Shown here: in pieces, positions 48,130-59,795 of the stretch | Layout of the letters: each line of letters opens with the position of its first letter | Numbering within the stretch: the first letter of the stretch is position 1 | NCBI RefSeq assembly: GCF_032854445.1 | Contig: NC_088295.1 | Span: forward strand, 52,187,249-52,251,248 | Direction: 5' to 3' | Source: Liolophura sinensis | Lineage: Eukaryota; Mollusca; Polyplacophora; Chitonida; Chitonidae | Length of the DNA stretch: 64,000 bases | Notes under the pieces: model-generated | Databases searched by the model: none | What the model was told of the DNA's origin: nothing | Seen by the model: only the letters and a program-made list of their open reading frames with translations | Made by a program: the position numbers and the translations under genes

Positions 48130-48705
48130 GTCTCAGTTGCTCATGTACATGTACATAGTTATCATTGAGTCACATACATGTATGTCACATCTAACATGTA
48201 CATAATTATCACTGAGTCACATACAAGTATGTCACAGCTAACATGTACATAATTATCACTGAGTCACATACAAGTATGTCACAGCTAACATGTATATAAT
48301 TATCACTGAGTCACATCTAACATGTATATAATTATCACTGAGTCACATACATGTATGTCACATCTAACATGTATATAATTATCACTGAGTCACATACATG
48401 TATGTCACATCTAACATGTATATAATTATCACTGAGTCACATACATGTATGTCACATCTAACATGTACATAATTATCATTGAGTCACATACATGTATGTC
48501 ACATCTAACATGTATATAATTATCACTGAGTCACATACATGTATGTCACATCTAACATGTACATAATTATCATTGAGTCACATACATGTATGTCACAGCT
48601 AACATGTACATAATTATCATTGAGTCACATACATGTATGTCACAGCTAGCATGTACATAATTATCACTGAGTCACATACATGTATGTCACAGCTAACATG
48701 TACAA
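48130..48705. repeat. 47-bp minisatellite with internal palindrome
   Basis: About twelve copies of a unit with CACATACATGTATGTCACAT, CTAACATGTATATAATTATC and ACTGAGT. CATACATGTATG is a perfect palindrome. One copy has an internal deletion near 48307. Confidence 0.95.
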
Positions 48706-49120
48706 AATTATGCTTGAATATTTCTTGTAATATTTGGGACACGTGGTGTTCTCATTTTAGCCAGTATATATGTCAAAAATATTGAGTTTCTTTTTTTCTC
48801 ACATGGTTAGACCATCTCATGAACAACATACTCATACCTTCCTTTTCCTAACAGCTGGTAAAGAAATGTAATATTTTACTTTCAACATTTCTAATATGTG
48901 TCCCATTTCAACATATCTAATATCTGTTGTCTCTAATATACATTAGAGAGAAAAATCTTTCAACCTGTACCACAGTCATGTTTTCACCAAAGAGCCCAGC
49001 TTACACTTGTAGCATGTTTATAATGTTGAAGCTGTTTATTTCTCCTGATCCTCTGATCACCAGGATTAATGGCTGAAATATTGCTGAGGTGGTTTTAAAC
49101 CATACTCATTCATATTTAAT

Positions 49121-49139
49121 CCCCCCCCCCCCCCCCCCA
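49121..49139. repeat. Poly-C run
   Basis: About 18 C in a row, followed by AAAG. Confidence 0.9.
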
Positions 49140-49859
49140 AAGATTTCTTGACAGGTGGTATTCTCATCAGTTTGCATCGGCTATTATTTGTTTTTCTGTC
49201 CTCTAAGCCTGCAGCCTTAAGCTATTTCTGACCGTGGACAACATATATAGCAGTGGTATGAGTCGAGGTCACAGACCCTGTGTGTAATATACATGTATGT
49301 AATATCTCACCTTAAATCTTACATGACCTCGATGAAATGTTGTTTTTTTTGCCTTATTTGCTACTAATCCTCTTTATTTTCTAAAGTATACTGGACGATA
49401 TACACATTTATCATTTTCGTGCCAGCAAGGTTGATACGGGAGATAGTCTTAGGTCGTTATCTCCTTTGCTTGACTGTACATATGAACTGCTCAGAAACCT
49501 GCTGTCTGGGGATTTTCAGTCTAAGGTGTATTTCTTTCTTTTGAAACAACTGCATGTATCCAGTTCATGGGGATTAGATCAGTAGAAAACATCAGTTAGC
49601 AGCTATATACATGTAAATGTAAGTGCTGTGAACATTGTTGATGTGCATTTATCGATGAAAACAAGCAGCGTAAAATCACTGTGCTATGAACAGCCAATAA
49701 TTAGCCAGAGTTGCTGCCTGCATGGCCACTAATTTCTCCACGTGTCATGTCTGTTTTGTGTCAAAGTGACCGTCCCTCTGGTAAGCTTTGACAAGTTGAT
49801 GTGCGTGAAGTTATTTTTGGTGCCAACACTTTCTGTGTCTGACTGTGAAATAAATTTAT

Positions 49860-50030
49860 TATATACACCTGCACTGATGTTTCTCCCCACAACCATGTCA
49901 AAAATACCTGCACTGATGTTTCTCCCCACAACCAGGTCATATACCTGCACTGATGTTCCTCCCCACAACCAGGTCATGTACCTGCACTGATGTTTCTCCC
50001 CACAACCATTTCAAATACCTGCACTGATGT
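49860..50030. repeat. About 38-bp minisatellite
   Basis: Four to five copies of ATACCTGCACTGATGTTTCT and CCCCACAACCATGTCAAA with length variation of 31 to 38 bp. Confidence 0.92.
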
Positions 50031-50261
50031 TGCTATAAAAAAATCAGCTCAAAACTTTTCCCTGTCTATATTTGCGCTGTTTTAGCTTGCGTATGCAAGG
50101 TACGTGTACACTGAAGGAGGAGCATATGTTGTACCCCTGGCATCTACATCAAATAGCAGTTAATGCCATTGAAGAGAAATGTTACCACACTGTTCTAATT
50201 TTGAAGTTTCTAACATTTGGAGAAGAGGGCATTTAAGATAGAGCATTCAAAGAGCATTTTT

Positions 50262-50493
50262 GGGTGGCCCCTCAGACACTGTGGCCTAGTGGTTAGTGCA
50301 AAAACACAGGAGCATCTCACCAGTGCGATCGCTGTGAGTATAAGTCCAGTTCATGCTGACTTCCTGTCCGGTCGTATGTGGGAAAGTGTGCCAGCAACCT
50401 GTGGATGTTCATGGGTTTTCCTGGGCCCTGCCGGGTTTCATCCTGCCATACTGTTAGCCGTGTATAAATGAAACATTCTTGAATACGGTGTAG
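50262..50493 (+). mobile_element. SINE family A copy without the TAAA tail
   Basis: Diverged head (CACTGTGGCCTAGTGGTTAG) and body to GAATACGGTGTAG. The usual CACCAATC and TAAATA end is missing, yet a perfect 11 bp duplication AAAGAGCATTT flanks it (50249 and 50494). Confidence 0.9.
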
Positions 50494-51008
50494 AAAGAGC
50501 ATTTGCAGTAATGCATATTATTATGCTTACATGTACTGTACATACTGTGTTTTTGCACACATTTAAACCATAAGGGCACTTTGTGGTCCTTGATGCCCTG
50601 TAATTTAAAAACTTTCTCACTTTGTCTGACAATGTGTGCTATTTATTTGTTTATTTGATTGCATGACATTTTACTTCAAAAATTCTTTAATGCTAGTTTC
50701 TGTGAGGCCATCCTTAAAATATTCATTGTTGGGGGGTAACCCAACTCCTTGGGGGAAAAAAAAGTAGGTTAGCAGGGAATGTTTTAGTACGTGTACCATG
50801 TCATTAGTCCTGGGTTTCTTGATACCTAAAGTCTCGGTGTCCATGGGACCTTGGTGACAGTAAGTAGTGGACAATGCTCAGGTGTGACGTATTGTACAGT
50901 CTTATTAATGTTGTGGAAAACCACATGTCTTTATGTCCCATAATGCACCAACTTACCAGTGGTTTACCAGTTTCATTAACTCATAAAACTCACCACCATT
51001 GTGTAACT

Positions 51009-51059
51009 AAAAAATTCTTGATTATGGCGTTAAACAACAATCATATATATATATATATA
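51009..51059. mobile_element. SINE A-like tail fragment followed by TA repeat
   Basis: AAATTCTTGATTATGGCGTT and AAACAACAATC resemble the family A tail and run into a short TA microsatellite. Confidence 0.55.
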
Positions 51060-52646
51060 CATCATCCATTCGTCACAGAAGTAAATCTGAAGTCTCCTAC
51101 ATTATCCTTTGTATTTATGAATATGTTCCTATATTTTACCTATATTTTCTGCTATATATTTACTGAGGGGCACTCTGAGGGCTGGAATAAATGGAATTAT
51201 AATTACGCTTACATTGGGTGTTTGTTCATTGCTTCATTCCAGTTATTGGAACCGCTGGTGTCAGAACTGAATTATACAACAATTGACGCCTTATCAAATC
51301 GCCATTTTGACCGATCAACTATATGTATTTCATGTCTTGAAACATTTACATGTATTCGGAACATAGGTTGAACGTAACAATATATGTATATGTATATGTA
51401 TGTATAGATATATATATATATAGACTGTATGAACATGTCCATGTATATTCGCTTCATGGATCTCCATGTGTAGATCTGTGTAGAGTGGGTACTGATAAAT
51501 GGAGTATTAATGAGTTACACAGCTTGCCCTGTAGCCTTTAAAGCATAGGGCATTATATATAGCTATGGTGTTCAAAAATAAATCTGGATCATGTTTAGAC
51601 TTAGTAATATATGCTGTTCTGCATGATAGATTTGCAAATGTATTGTACATGATCATGACTTTGCTGGAGATTTGGTCATGCAGGTGAGCTGATGGAGCTG
51701 GTCAGTAGAAGTTAGATCTGTCGTGGTATATTCACCTGGTCATGTACACATCCTCACCTAACGGACTGCTACATGTACACTGAGGTTCACTGTAGCTGTG
51801 TCACCCGACCTGTTACGTTCACGCCTTCATAATCTATATGCATATTACACACATGTATATATGGGCTCAGATCTGCTTCTCATATCTATTGCAGCTCAGC
51901 TTTAATTATAGTTTTCGTAGTCTCATATATGTTAAGTATATTGGATATGTACATGAAGACCAGCTCACCGAAATAGACACTAATGACATTCCATCACACG
52001 CAGTTAAGACAAAGCAAAGATTTAGCTCAATACATACATTGTACATGATAGCCACACATATCATAGTTAGATACTGGGTTTTTTCTGTACACTAGGTCAA
52101 ACCTCATGATGTATATAAAGGGGTCTCCTGTAATATTTATTTGTCTTGATCCCTGTTACATAGATACTGTGTATTTCAGACGTGGCCTGATTGATGACCT
52201 TAACACATTTGACATGATAACCTAAGGTGTATCTGACTCGTGAGCATTTTCAGCTAGTTTATGTGTAGCACCATATAGGCTCACTGTGCATGTATGTATG
52301 CATTCCTATACACAGCCAGGTGTCCCCTCTCCCCACCCCATCTGTCTTTTACCTTACCTCTTCAGGGACTTGGCACAGCTTCAAGTCCACTTGAGCCTAC
52401 GTTCAGGTCTTGGCACCAAGACAAATGGATATACCCTTATCATGATAAAGTTGTGACAAACTGTGATTATCAGTGGACCAACGCTGGCAGTTTTAAATGT
52501 GTCATGGTGTATGTAGAATATTTTTATACTCCCATAGTATGGGGCATATTATGGTGTGGCATTGTCAAGCTGTTACCTTGATGTTGATCATCCAGAAATT
52601 TCAGCTGAAAACCAGTGCTGTGCATTATTTGTTTTGCAGGAGTGAA

Positions 52647-52909
52647 GGGGGGCCTCTGTGGCTCAGTCGGTTAGTGCGCTAGCACAGCGTAATGACCAAG
52701 GAGCCTCTCACCAATGCAGTCGCTGTGAGCTCAAGTCGAGCTCATGCTGGCTCCCTCGCTGGCCGCAAGTGGGAAGGTCTGCAGCAGCCTGCGGATGGTC
52801 GTGGGTTTCCCCCGGGCTCTGCCCGGTTTCCTCCCACCATAATGCTGGCTGCTGTCTTATAAGTGAAATATTCTTGAGTAAGGCGTAAAACACCAATCGA
52901 ATAAATAAA
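52647..52909 (+). mobile_element. SINE family A copy, near consensus
   Basis: Full-length with GGCCTCTGTGGCTCAGTCGG head and GAAATATTCTTGAGTAAGGC tail. Flanked by the perfect 14 bp duplication TTTGCAGGAGTGAA (52633 and 52910). Confidence 0.96.
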
Positions 52910-53214
52910 TTTGCAGGAGTGAAATTTTGGAACCCATGCTAGCATCAAATTTAGTAAAGTTGAATTAATGTATAGCACTTTACACAGAAGTGTTTGTACA
53001 ATGTAGCCTATACATCTACTCTAACTGGTACAGCCTGCCATAGTTGATGATCTTTAAGTAACCTCTCCATGCCATGATCCTGATACTACAAATGTACTTT
53101 TTTCTAATGTGGTTAATGAACAAGGACCAAGCTGTATGTCCATTTTTGTGCCAGCTTTTGTGTAGATGTGTGCCATATGAAATTACTTCTGAACATTCAG
53201 TTAATGTATTATAC

Positions 53215-53532
53215 ATGGAAATGTATGGGAATCCAAGCCTCAGTGCATGGAAATGTATGGGAATTCAAGCCTCAGTGCATGGAAATGTATGGGAATCTAA
53301 GCCTCTGTGCATGGAAATGTATGGGAATCCAAGCCTTAGTGCATGGAAATGTATGGGAATCCAAGCCTCAGTGCATGGAAATGTATGGGAATCCAAGCCT
53401 CAGTGCATGGAAATGTATGGGAATCCAAGCCTCTGTGCATGGAAATTTATGGGAATTCAAGCCTCAGTGCATGGAAATGTATGGGAATCCAAGCCTCTGT
53501 GCATGGAAATGTATGGGAATTCAAGCCTCAGT
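53215..53532. repeat. 32-bp minisatellite
   Basis: Ten copies of a unit with ATGGAAATGTATGGGAATCC and AAGCCTCAGTGC. Because 32 is not a multiple of three and the unit has no stop in any + frame, all three + frames stay open. Confidence 0.96.
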
Positions 53533-54167
53533 GATGGACAGTTTCATTTTCAAGCACATTTCATGGAAGATACATTTATTAGTTACGGACATTGTGATGA
53601 AGTTCTTTGTCCGTGGTTAGCCATACAATCCATACACCTGTATCTTCAGATAAGAAAAAGACTGGTGATTGATGTTTGAGGGCGTGAACTAAGATGACAA
53701 CAGCTGAGTTTTGCCTGTGTAACAGCTAAGCATTCTCAATGTTTAATGATTCGCTGAACCAGTTTTGTGAAGTGTCAACTGGAGTACAATTTTCTCAAAA
53801 CCCTGAATCAGTTTCTGAGTATGGGCCAATATTTTTGTTTGAATACCTGGCCTGCTTAGCTCTTCCTTAATAGGCCGTGAAGGATGGTTTTATGAGAAAT
53901 ACAGAAAGTGTATAGTACTTAGCTGGGGTGCTCTGAAAATGTGGGTGTGGCAGGTAATACATATATATTGCTTCACCTTCTGCAGGTGGACATGGATGTG
54001 TGATTCATTAATAGACACTCAGGGAAAGTCACTGTGACCCTTGGCCCTTTCTTCTCTGCACTATGTTTACTTCTGTTTGTATTTCAGTATACTTTTTTTC
54101 CATTTCATAAAACATTTTGAGTTATTTGTTTGCCCATACATTTTTGTTACATTATTTTATATGTATG

Positions 54168-54460
54168 TATGCTTGGGGTTTAACGTCATACTTAACAATT
54201 TTTGTGTGTTCATGTACTGTGTGTTCTTATGGCGGGCCGAGTCCATGCTGCCAAATAGTTGCTGTCACTGAAGTACATGTATCATGCCAAAGACATAAGG
54301 CATGGCTCCCCACCCAGCCCACATTATACGACCCCCGGGCAATTGTTTCCATGCTCTAATTTTTCAATGCTGAGCATCAAGCGAAGCAGCAAGGAGTACC
54401 AGCACCACAAGTCTTTCGTATGACCTAACCAGGATTTGATCCCAGGTCCCCCGACTTATG
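54168..54460 (-). mobile_element. SINE B-related element, reverse
   Basis: Starts with GCTTGGGGTTTAACGTCATA and CTTAACAATTTTT, as in family B, but the body differs. It ends with a reversed B box (GGATTTGATCCC) in AACCAGGATTTGATCCCAGG. Probably a third SINE family sharing the 3' tail. Confidence 0.7.
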
Positions 54461-54610
54461 CCCATATGTACATGTATATTGGACAGAAGCTGAGCTCGTT
54501 AACAAGTCTGCACTTGATGGCTTCAGACAACTCAGAGTGACAAATCTCCTGTCCATCAATATACATGTACATCTGTTTGAACTTTTTATAAGTATTATAT
54601 GATGCAAAAG

Positions 54611-54670
54611 GCTGCTGTCTTATAAGTGAAGTATTCCTGAGTATGGTGAAAAACACCAATCAGGTAAATA
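54611..54670 (+). mobile_element. SINE family A 3' fragment
   Basis: GCTGCTGTCTTATAAGTGAA and GAGTATGGTGAAAAACACC match the family A tail. Confidence 0.8.
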
Positions 54671-55233
54671 TAATATAGCCCATAGATCTTGAACAAGGCC
54701 TTAACGAGCTGGATACTCTTGCTCTTCATTTATAGTATGTCACACTTTCAGTATATCTTGATTTTAGAAAGCAGTAAAGCACTCGTAACTTCCACTAGTT
54801 CAGTTACACAGAATTTGATATACAGATTAAGAATTAGTGCTATAACAACCCCATGGAATGATGTGCCTCTGCTTAGCTGATTCTGTTCTGCTGTGAACTA
54901 CCAATACCCCCCAGATATAAACCGGTATGAAACACAAACCAACCTATGTTTGCGAGCGTGCTAATAGAGCAGTTTCAAGCTGGAACAAACATTAAGGTTC
55001 TCTTCTCTCTCATTCCTCCACTCTAAATTACTTTTTATGACTTTTTTTTTCAGATGAATGTGATAAAAAATAGTTACCTAACATATTTGACAGGTCACAT
55101 GATACAGTTGGACTTTTTCTACCTCAAAGGATTAAAGAGTTCAAACTTGAAATGCCCATATTTTGTCTTGTTTTAAGGTATTACCATCTTCAGTTTATGA
55201 ACACAAGTAACCCGTGTTCTTTGCTTTTTACAG

Positions 55234-55304
55234 AGATGGACCCAGGACAGTTCTGTTACAGAAGGGCAGAGAAGGATTTGGATTTGTACTCCGTGGGGCA
55301 AAAT
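55234..55304 (+). CDS. Shank: SHANK exon: start of PDZ domain
   Basis: Phase 2 entry (completing Arg) after TTTTTACAG and phase 1 exit before GTAAGT. It encodes DGPRTVLLQKGREGFGFVLR then GAK. TVLLQK is PDZ strand A. GFGF is the carboxylate-binding loop that clamps the ligand C-terminus; SHANK PDZ domains bind GKAP/SAPAP tails. The residue order and the FGFVLRGAK ending are typical of SHANK. Confidence 0.96.
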
Positions 55305-55892
55305 GTAAGTGCTCAAAGATTTAAATAATTAAATAATTTCCTTGTATATGCATGTCTGTAATCAGGTTGCCGGGTAAAGTCCCTCTTTTCTACACTACAA
55401 TTATTTCAACAGAAACTTGTCACCACACATGTTAAAGGTGAACTGCAAGGCTTTCAGTTTGTAAAAATATTGTCAACACCCACAGGACTGCTGTTATTGT
55501 ATGAGGTTGTAGCTGTTTTCTTTGGGAAAATAATTCATTTAGTATTTTAATGTATAATTTTATGCTTGTCCAGTGTAACCTTGTATGGAATTTTAGCTCC
55601 ATTTTAGAATGTTGTGATGTAATTTGTGGTGGCCGTCATTCATACTAAGCATGGTCCTCAGACACCTTAATGATGACTGCAGGTGGCCGTCGGCTATATA
55701 ATAGCAGTGGCCAGGAAAGTTGGTCATACAGCCCAGCACAAAAGGATATAAAAGTTTTGCATTAATGGTCAGATGAAAGATCCGAAATCCAGTGGAAACA
55801 TGCAAACCTTGCTATTTTGTGCCAGTTTCAGACTGTCTAGTACGTTTTATTTCAGGCCAAATCTAAGCTACAGATTGTTACCTTTGAATTCC

Positions 55893-55962
55893 TCCAACCA
55901 TAATGCTGGAAGCTGTCCTATAAGAGAGATATTCTTGAGTATGACATAAAACTCCAATCACA
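55893..55962 (+). mobile_element. SINE family A 3' fragment
   Basis: CCAACCATAATGCTGGAAGC and GATATTCTTGAGTATGACAT match the tail with several changes. Confidence 0.75.
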
Positions 55963-56007
55963 TCATCAATACAGAAACACATTTGTAATTCACCTTTAAT
56001 GCCTGTA

Positions 56008-56243
56008 GGGGCCTGTGTGGCCTAGTAGCTAGTGTGCTAGTATGGCACAATTACCCAGAAGCCTCTCATCAGTGTGATCGCTGTGAGTTTAAGTGTAGTT
56101 CATGCTGGCGTTTTTCTTCGGCGGTACGTCTTCCAGCACCCTGCAACCGGGCTCTCTCCATTTTTCCTACCATAAAGCTGACTGCCTTGGTAAAAGTAAA
56201 ATATTCTTGAGTAGGTAAAACCCCAATCAAATAAATAAATATA
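56008..56243 (+). mobile_element. SINE family A copy, old
   Basis: Diverged but recognisable from GGGGCCTGTGTGGCCTAG to CCCCAATCAAATAAATAAAT, with internal deletions. Confidence 0.88.
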
Positions 56244-57042
56244 TCGTTGATATATACTGTGCTGATCCAGGCTTATCATCTACTAACTAAAATGTCCACA
56301 GAATGTCACCTTGACCTTTGTATTATCATGCTCCATGCTGTGCTCTTTGAAAAGAGCATATTCACCCGTTCATCATCAGTGATGCAAGTCAGGACAGGGA
56401 AGTCTGGGTACTGAGCCTGTAGCTATCAGAGCTGTCAGCCAACTTGACATGCAGGACAAACATTGTCATTTCCCAGATCTTAGGTTACTCTTGTATATCA
56501 GAGCAGTTAGAAGCTCCGGGGTTAATGGGTTAATTTCAACAGCTATACTCTGCTGATATCATATACATTTTTGCCACTTTAGCTTCTGTCCAGTTTTCCA
56601 GATAATAGATGATAAAGATTCATTTAAATTTGTTGTTCTCAAGGTCAGAATATCCAAGTAATTAAGTACTCTTATCTAGCTTTTGTCTATCTGCTTCTTT
56701 GTCATGTGGCTTTTCACAGTGGTTATAATTTTGTTGTGTAAGTGAGGCTGTATATGTACGTCATGCTGGTTTGTGGCAGAATGGCTTATCGGGTTATGAA
56801 ATGCGGCCTGTAGGAGTGTCTGTGTGGCCCAGGCACGCAGAAGACATTATGTACACCTGTGTGTTGTCAGTCAAACAGTGTATATAGGTCACATTCCAAT
56901 ACCTACATGACTTCTGAGGAACAGCTCCTCAGCTTGTACTACATTTGCCTGCCTAGATAATGTAGTTGCCATTTTGTTTGTTGTTTAAGGGGCTACCATC
57001 TCATGAGACACCAATATAACTATGTCAGTCTTGACTCAGCTT

Positions 57043-57082
57043 TGGGTTGGGTGGGGTGGGGGTGGGGGGTGGGGTGGGTGTT
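57043..57082. repeat. G-rich tract, potential G-quadruplex
   Basis: GGGTTGGGTGGGGTGGGGGT followed by further GGGG runs: at least seven G runs of three or more on the + strand, so a quadruplex could form in the intron RNA. Confidence 0.75.
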
Positions 57083-58315
57083 GTTGTAGCACAGCGTGCA
57101 TGTTTAGCTATTTGGATCCTGACGATTACATGACCTGTGCATAATGCAGGGCAACATCTGCTGCCTTTTAAACTTTTGTACAGATACCTGTATGGTCGGA
57201 AAACAGGAAACATAAACATAGAGCAGTATTAAACTGGATTCGCTGAAAATTAACTGTGATGAAATATGTGCAATGAACACAAAATAAGAGAAGTGAATCA
57301 CTGAGTACATCTGGATATACAGGTGAAGTGTCTTGATGTGCCCAGCTAATTAAAATGGTGAAGTGACCAGCTAATGCAGACTGTGGATGTAAGACATGCA
57401 ACAACTTGTTATGGGAAGCATACCCGCTAAACCCAGACTGAACAGAGGTGGGTCTCCCTCAGCATGGTGGTTGTTAGGAGAGGGATTGGGGAGAGAGTTG
57501 TTTATGTAATCCAAGACAAGGACAAGACCTGGTGTACAGCTGACATTTCACCATCAATGTTTGCTCTGTCTGGCTGGCATGAAACTTGTGAGGGAAGGCC
57601 TTAAGGTCTGTTCGCTCTGGCCTCAGATAAATGTCATCAGAGGGGGGCTATAAAACCGGCTTTGTTTATCTCATACACTTCTCACTTTTAAGAAATTGCA
57701 CTACATGGCTGCGGCTACCATATTGGATGTTACAGTCTCGTTGATTTTGTTATGAATGAATGAATGAATGAGTGGATGATTATGACTTTGTACCACTTCA
57801 GCAATATTGCAGCCAGATCATTTATTCTTCATAGAATTTAATAGCAGATTTCTCTTTTAAAACAAGCTTCCTTGTACAGTATTTTAGAAAACACATTATG
57901 CTGCGTTCCCCCTACCAATCTCTACTCCTCCCTTCTAAACCACTGTAAATGACTTAAAATTTTGCCTCATAAAAGTGAATTTTCATAGGCAAATACATGT
58001 GTTAAACTCTATCATTACGTTTTATTTCAAAACTTTTGTTTTTCTTGTGGGATATCATTTTACCTTCCACCACCCCTCCCCCCATACCCACACCCAACCC
58101 CTGAAAAGAACCTTTCTATTAAAGATCAAAAGAGCTCTCAAAATCTAAAAAAAAGTGAGCAACATGGACAGAATTTTAGGTCATTTACGGTACCTCCTGT
58201 ACAGTACATGTACTTGCTGGTAGCTTCGCCATTGTATGCATTACAATCACTACATCTTTGTACTTACGTTGCCTTATAGTAGATGAAGCTAATTAATTGA
58301 TTTGTTAACAAACAG

Positions 58316-58449
58316 CCAAACACATGCCGGTATCCAGCTTGGACTTTCACCCCACGGCTGAGTATCCCGCCCTCCAGTACCTGGACAGCGTGGACCCGGG
58401 CAGCATGGCAGAAAAGGCTGGCCTCAACAGTGGTGATTTCATTCTAGAG
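58316..58449 (+). CDS. Shank: SHANK exon: middle of PDZ domain
   Basis: Phase 1 entry (completing Ser) after TTAACAAACAG, phase 0 exit before GTAACG. It encodes SKHMPVSSLDFHPTAEYPAL, then QYLDSVDPGSMAEKAGLNSG and DFILE. The FxPTxxxPALQYLxSVDxGxxAxxAGLxxGDFxxE pattern, including the long beta2-beta3 loop, is specific to SHANK PDZ domains. Confidence 0.96.
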
Positions 58450-58975
58450 GTAACGACTGGACATTATGTCGTGGTTCTTGTATGTTAATTTACTGCGTGA
58501 AGGGCAGCATAGTTTTCATGTCCATAAGCAGGTCTCTTTTACTAATAACGTGTGATGTTGAAGGAATTAAATACCTGTGCTGTTCACTCGTTAATACAGT
58601 GTAGTTACCTGTAGTCACAGATGGTCAGTTTCATTTTTATTACATGTTGTTTAATAGGTCTACATGTAGCTGCAGGGTATCCGAAATCTGGTATTTATAT
58701 GAAAATTGAGCCGTATATGGTAATGTCAGTGCTTTTGAATGATTTATGTTTTGATAATACTTGTTGAGGATGATTTGCTCATTTGAATGTCTCATACATG
58801 CAGAACACAAGGGAGAATCGTATGTGTTTACCTGAAGATTTCTATGAAAGTATGTGTATCAGGATATCTGGTACACAGGTATTAAAAAGGGCCAGGGGGA
58901 AATCACATCTACATGTTTAAATGCAGATAGCTAACTGTCAGTATTCGGTGACATATTGGGTTTATGCTTATACAG
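58450..58975 (+). other. SHANK intron, nothing recognised
   Basis: Short intron between PDZ exons with no repeat or motif beyond splice signals. Confidence 0.8.
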
Positions 58976-59144
58976 ATTAATGGCCATAATGTGGTGCAAG
59001 CGTCTCATGAACGGGTGGTGGAGCTGATCAAGGCCTCGGGGGACACACTAAAGCTCAAAGTTGTCACAGTCAGGCCACAGGAGAAGAACTGGTTTGTCCA
59101 CCAAGATGGCTGCATGACCTTGCCTACAAGGGGAAAAGGCAAAG
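58976..59144 (+). CDS. Shank: SHANK exon: end of PDZ domain
   Basis: Phase 0 entry after CTTATACAG, phase 1 exit before GTGAGA. It encodes INGHNVVQASHERVVELIKA, then SGDTLKLKVVTVRPQEKNWF and a Lys/Arg-rich tail. INGxNVVxxxHxxVVxxI is PDZ helix B with the conserved His that pairs with the ligand residue at -2. A 57-nt TA microsatellite begins 11 nt inside the downstream intron. Confidence 0.96.
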
Positions 59145-59152
59145 GTGAGATC

Positions 59153-59155
<3 letters not shown>

Positions 59156-59212
<57 letters not shown>
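59156..59212. repeat. TA microsatellite next to the PDZ exon donor
   Basis: 57 nt of uninterrupted alternating A and T starting 11 nt after the end of the exon at 59144. Confidence 0.97.
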
Positions 59213-59214
<2 letters not shown>

Positions 59215-59260
59215 TAGTATGTGGCACCCTCTGTTTTAATATTCTGTTATTATTAATGCA

Positions 59261-59430
59261 TCCTCTCCGGCCGTACGTGGGAAGGTCTGGCAGCAACGTG
59301 TGGATGGTTGTGGGTTTCCCCCGGGCTCTGCCCGGTTTCCACCCACCATAATGCTGACCCCGCTGTCATATAAGTGAAATATTCTTGAGTACGACTTAAA
59401 ACACCAATCAAATAAATAAATTATTACTGC
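59261..59430 (+). mobile_element. SINE family A copy, head missing
   Basis: Runs from TCCTCTCCGGCCGTACGTGG to CACCAATCAAATAAATAAA; the tRNA-derived part is absent. With the TA repeat it makes up over half of this 379 bp intron. Confidence 0.92.
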
Positions 59431-59523
59431 AAAATGTTCTTTATGTAGTCATTCCCAAGTCATACTTACCTGTTTCATCGTAGGTAGGCAGATGATTCTA
59501 ATTTGTATGTAATTTACTTTCAG

Positions 59524-59613
59524 CACCACAACCCCCAAAACGTAATCCCAACACATCCCTGTCTTACAGCAAGGCAAGGTCAAAATCATTTGCTGAGGGA
59601 CTGGCAGAAATTG
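59524..59613 (+). CDS. Shank: SHANK exon: basic post-PDZ linker
   Basis: Phase 1 in and phase 1 out, acceptor TTTACTTTCAG and donor GTAAGA. It encodes APQPPKRNPNTSLSYSKARS and then KSFAEGLAEI. The PxPPKR...SLxxxxxRSKSxxxxLxEI pattern matches the segment after the PDZ in vertebrate SHANKs (there with RSKSM). Confidence 0.93.
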
Positions 59614-59795
59614 GTAAGATTAAGAAAGATTAGCTATGTATATGAGTATTATATACTCTATGATATAGAGGCTTTCAAAATACACGTATGCTACAGCTGC
59701 TTTTATGGGGTTCAAGTAGATAAAGATTGTTACTCCGACCACGTTCAATATTTACTGCAGCATAATCGTCATTGTTTGATATGTAGTACTGTTTA

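Larger units (their letters stand above)
45490..55233 (+). other. 9.7-kb SHANK intron with weak donor
   Basis: Starts GTCGGT, a weak donor; without splicing the upstream frame stops at 45512. Contains minisatellites (48130, 49860, 53215), a run of 18-19 C near 49121, SINE A copies (50262, 52647, 54611), an SINE B-like copy (54168) and small TA repeats. The stretches 45515-48120, 48720-49850 and 51060-52630 hold nothing recognisable. Confidence 0.75.
55305..58315 (+). other. SHANK intron inside the PDZ domain
   Basis: Contains a SINE A tail fragment (55893), a diverged full SINE A (56008) and a G-rich tract (57043). The remaining sequence shows nothing recognisable. Confidence 0.75.

Noticed and set aside
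50874-51371. Open frame of about 165 codons
   Set aside because: AT-rich intron sequence with a SINE tail and TA repeat inside; peptide has no domain features.
53074-53679. Open frame of about 201 codons with repeated MEMYGNPSLSAWKC
   Set aside because: Created by a stop-free 32 bp repeat that is open in all three + frames.
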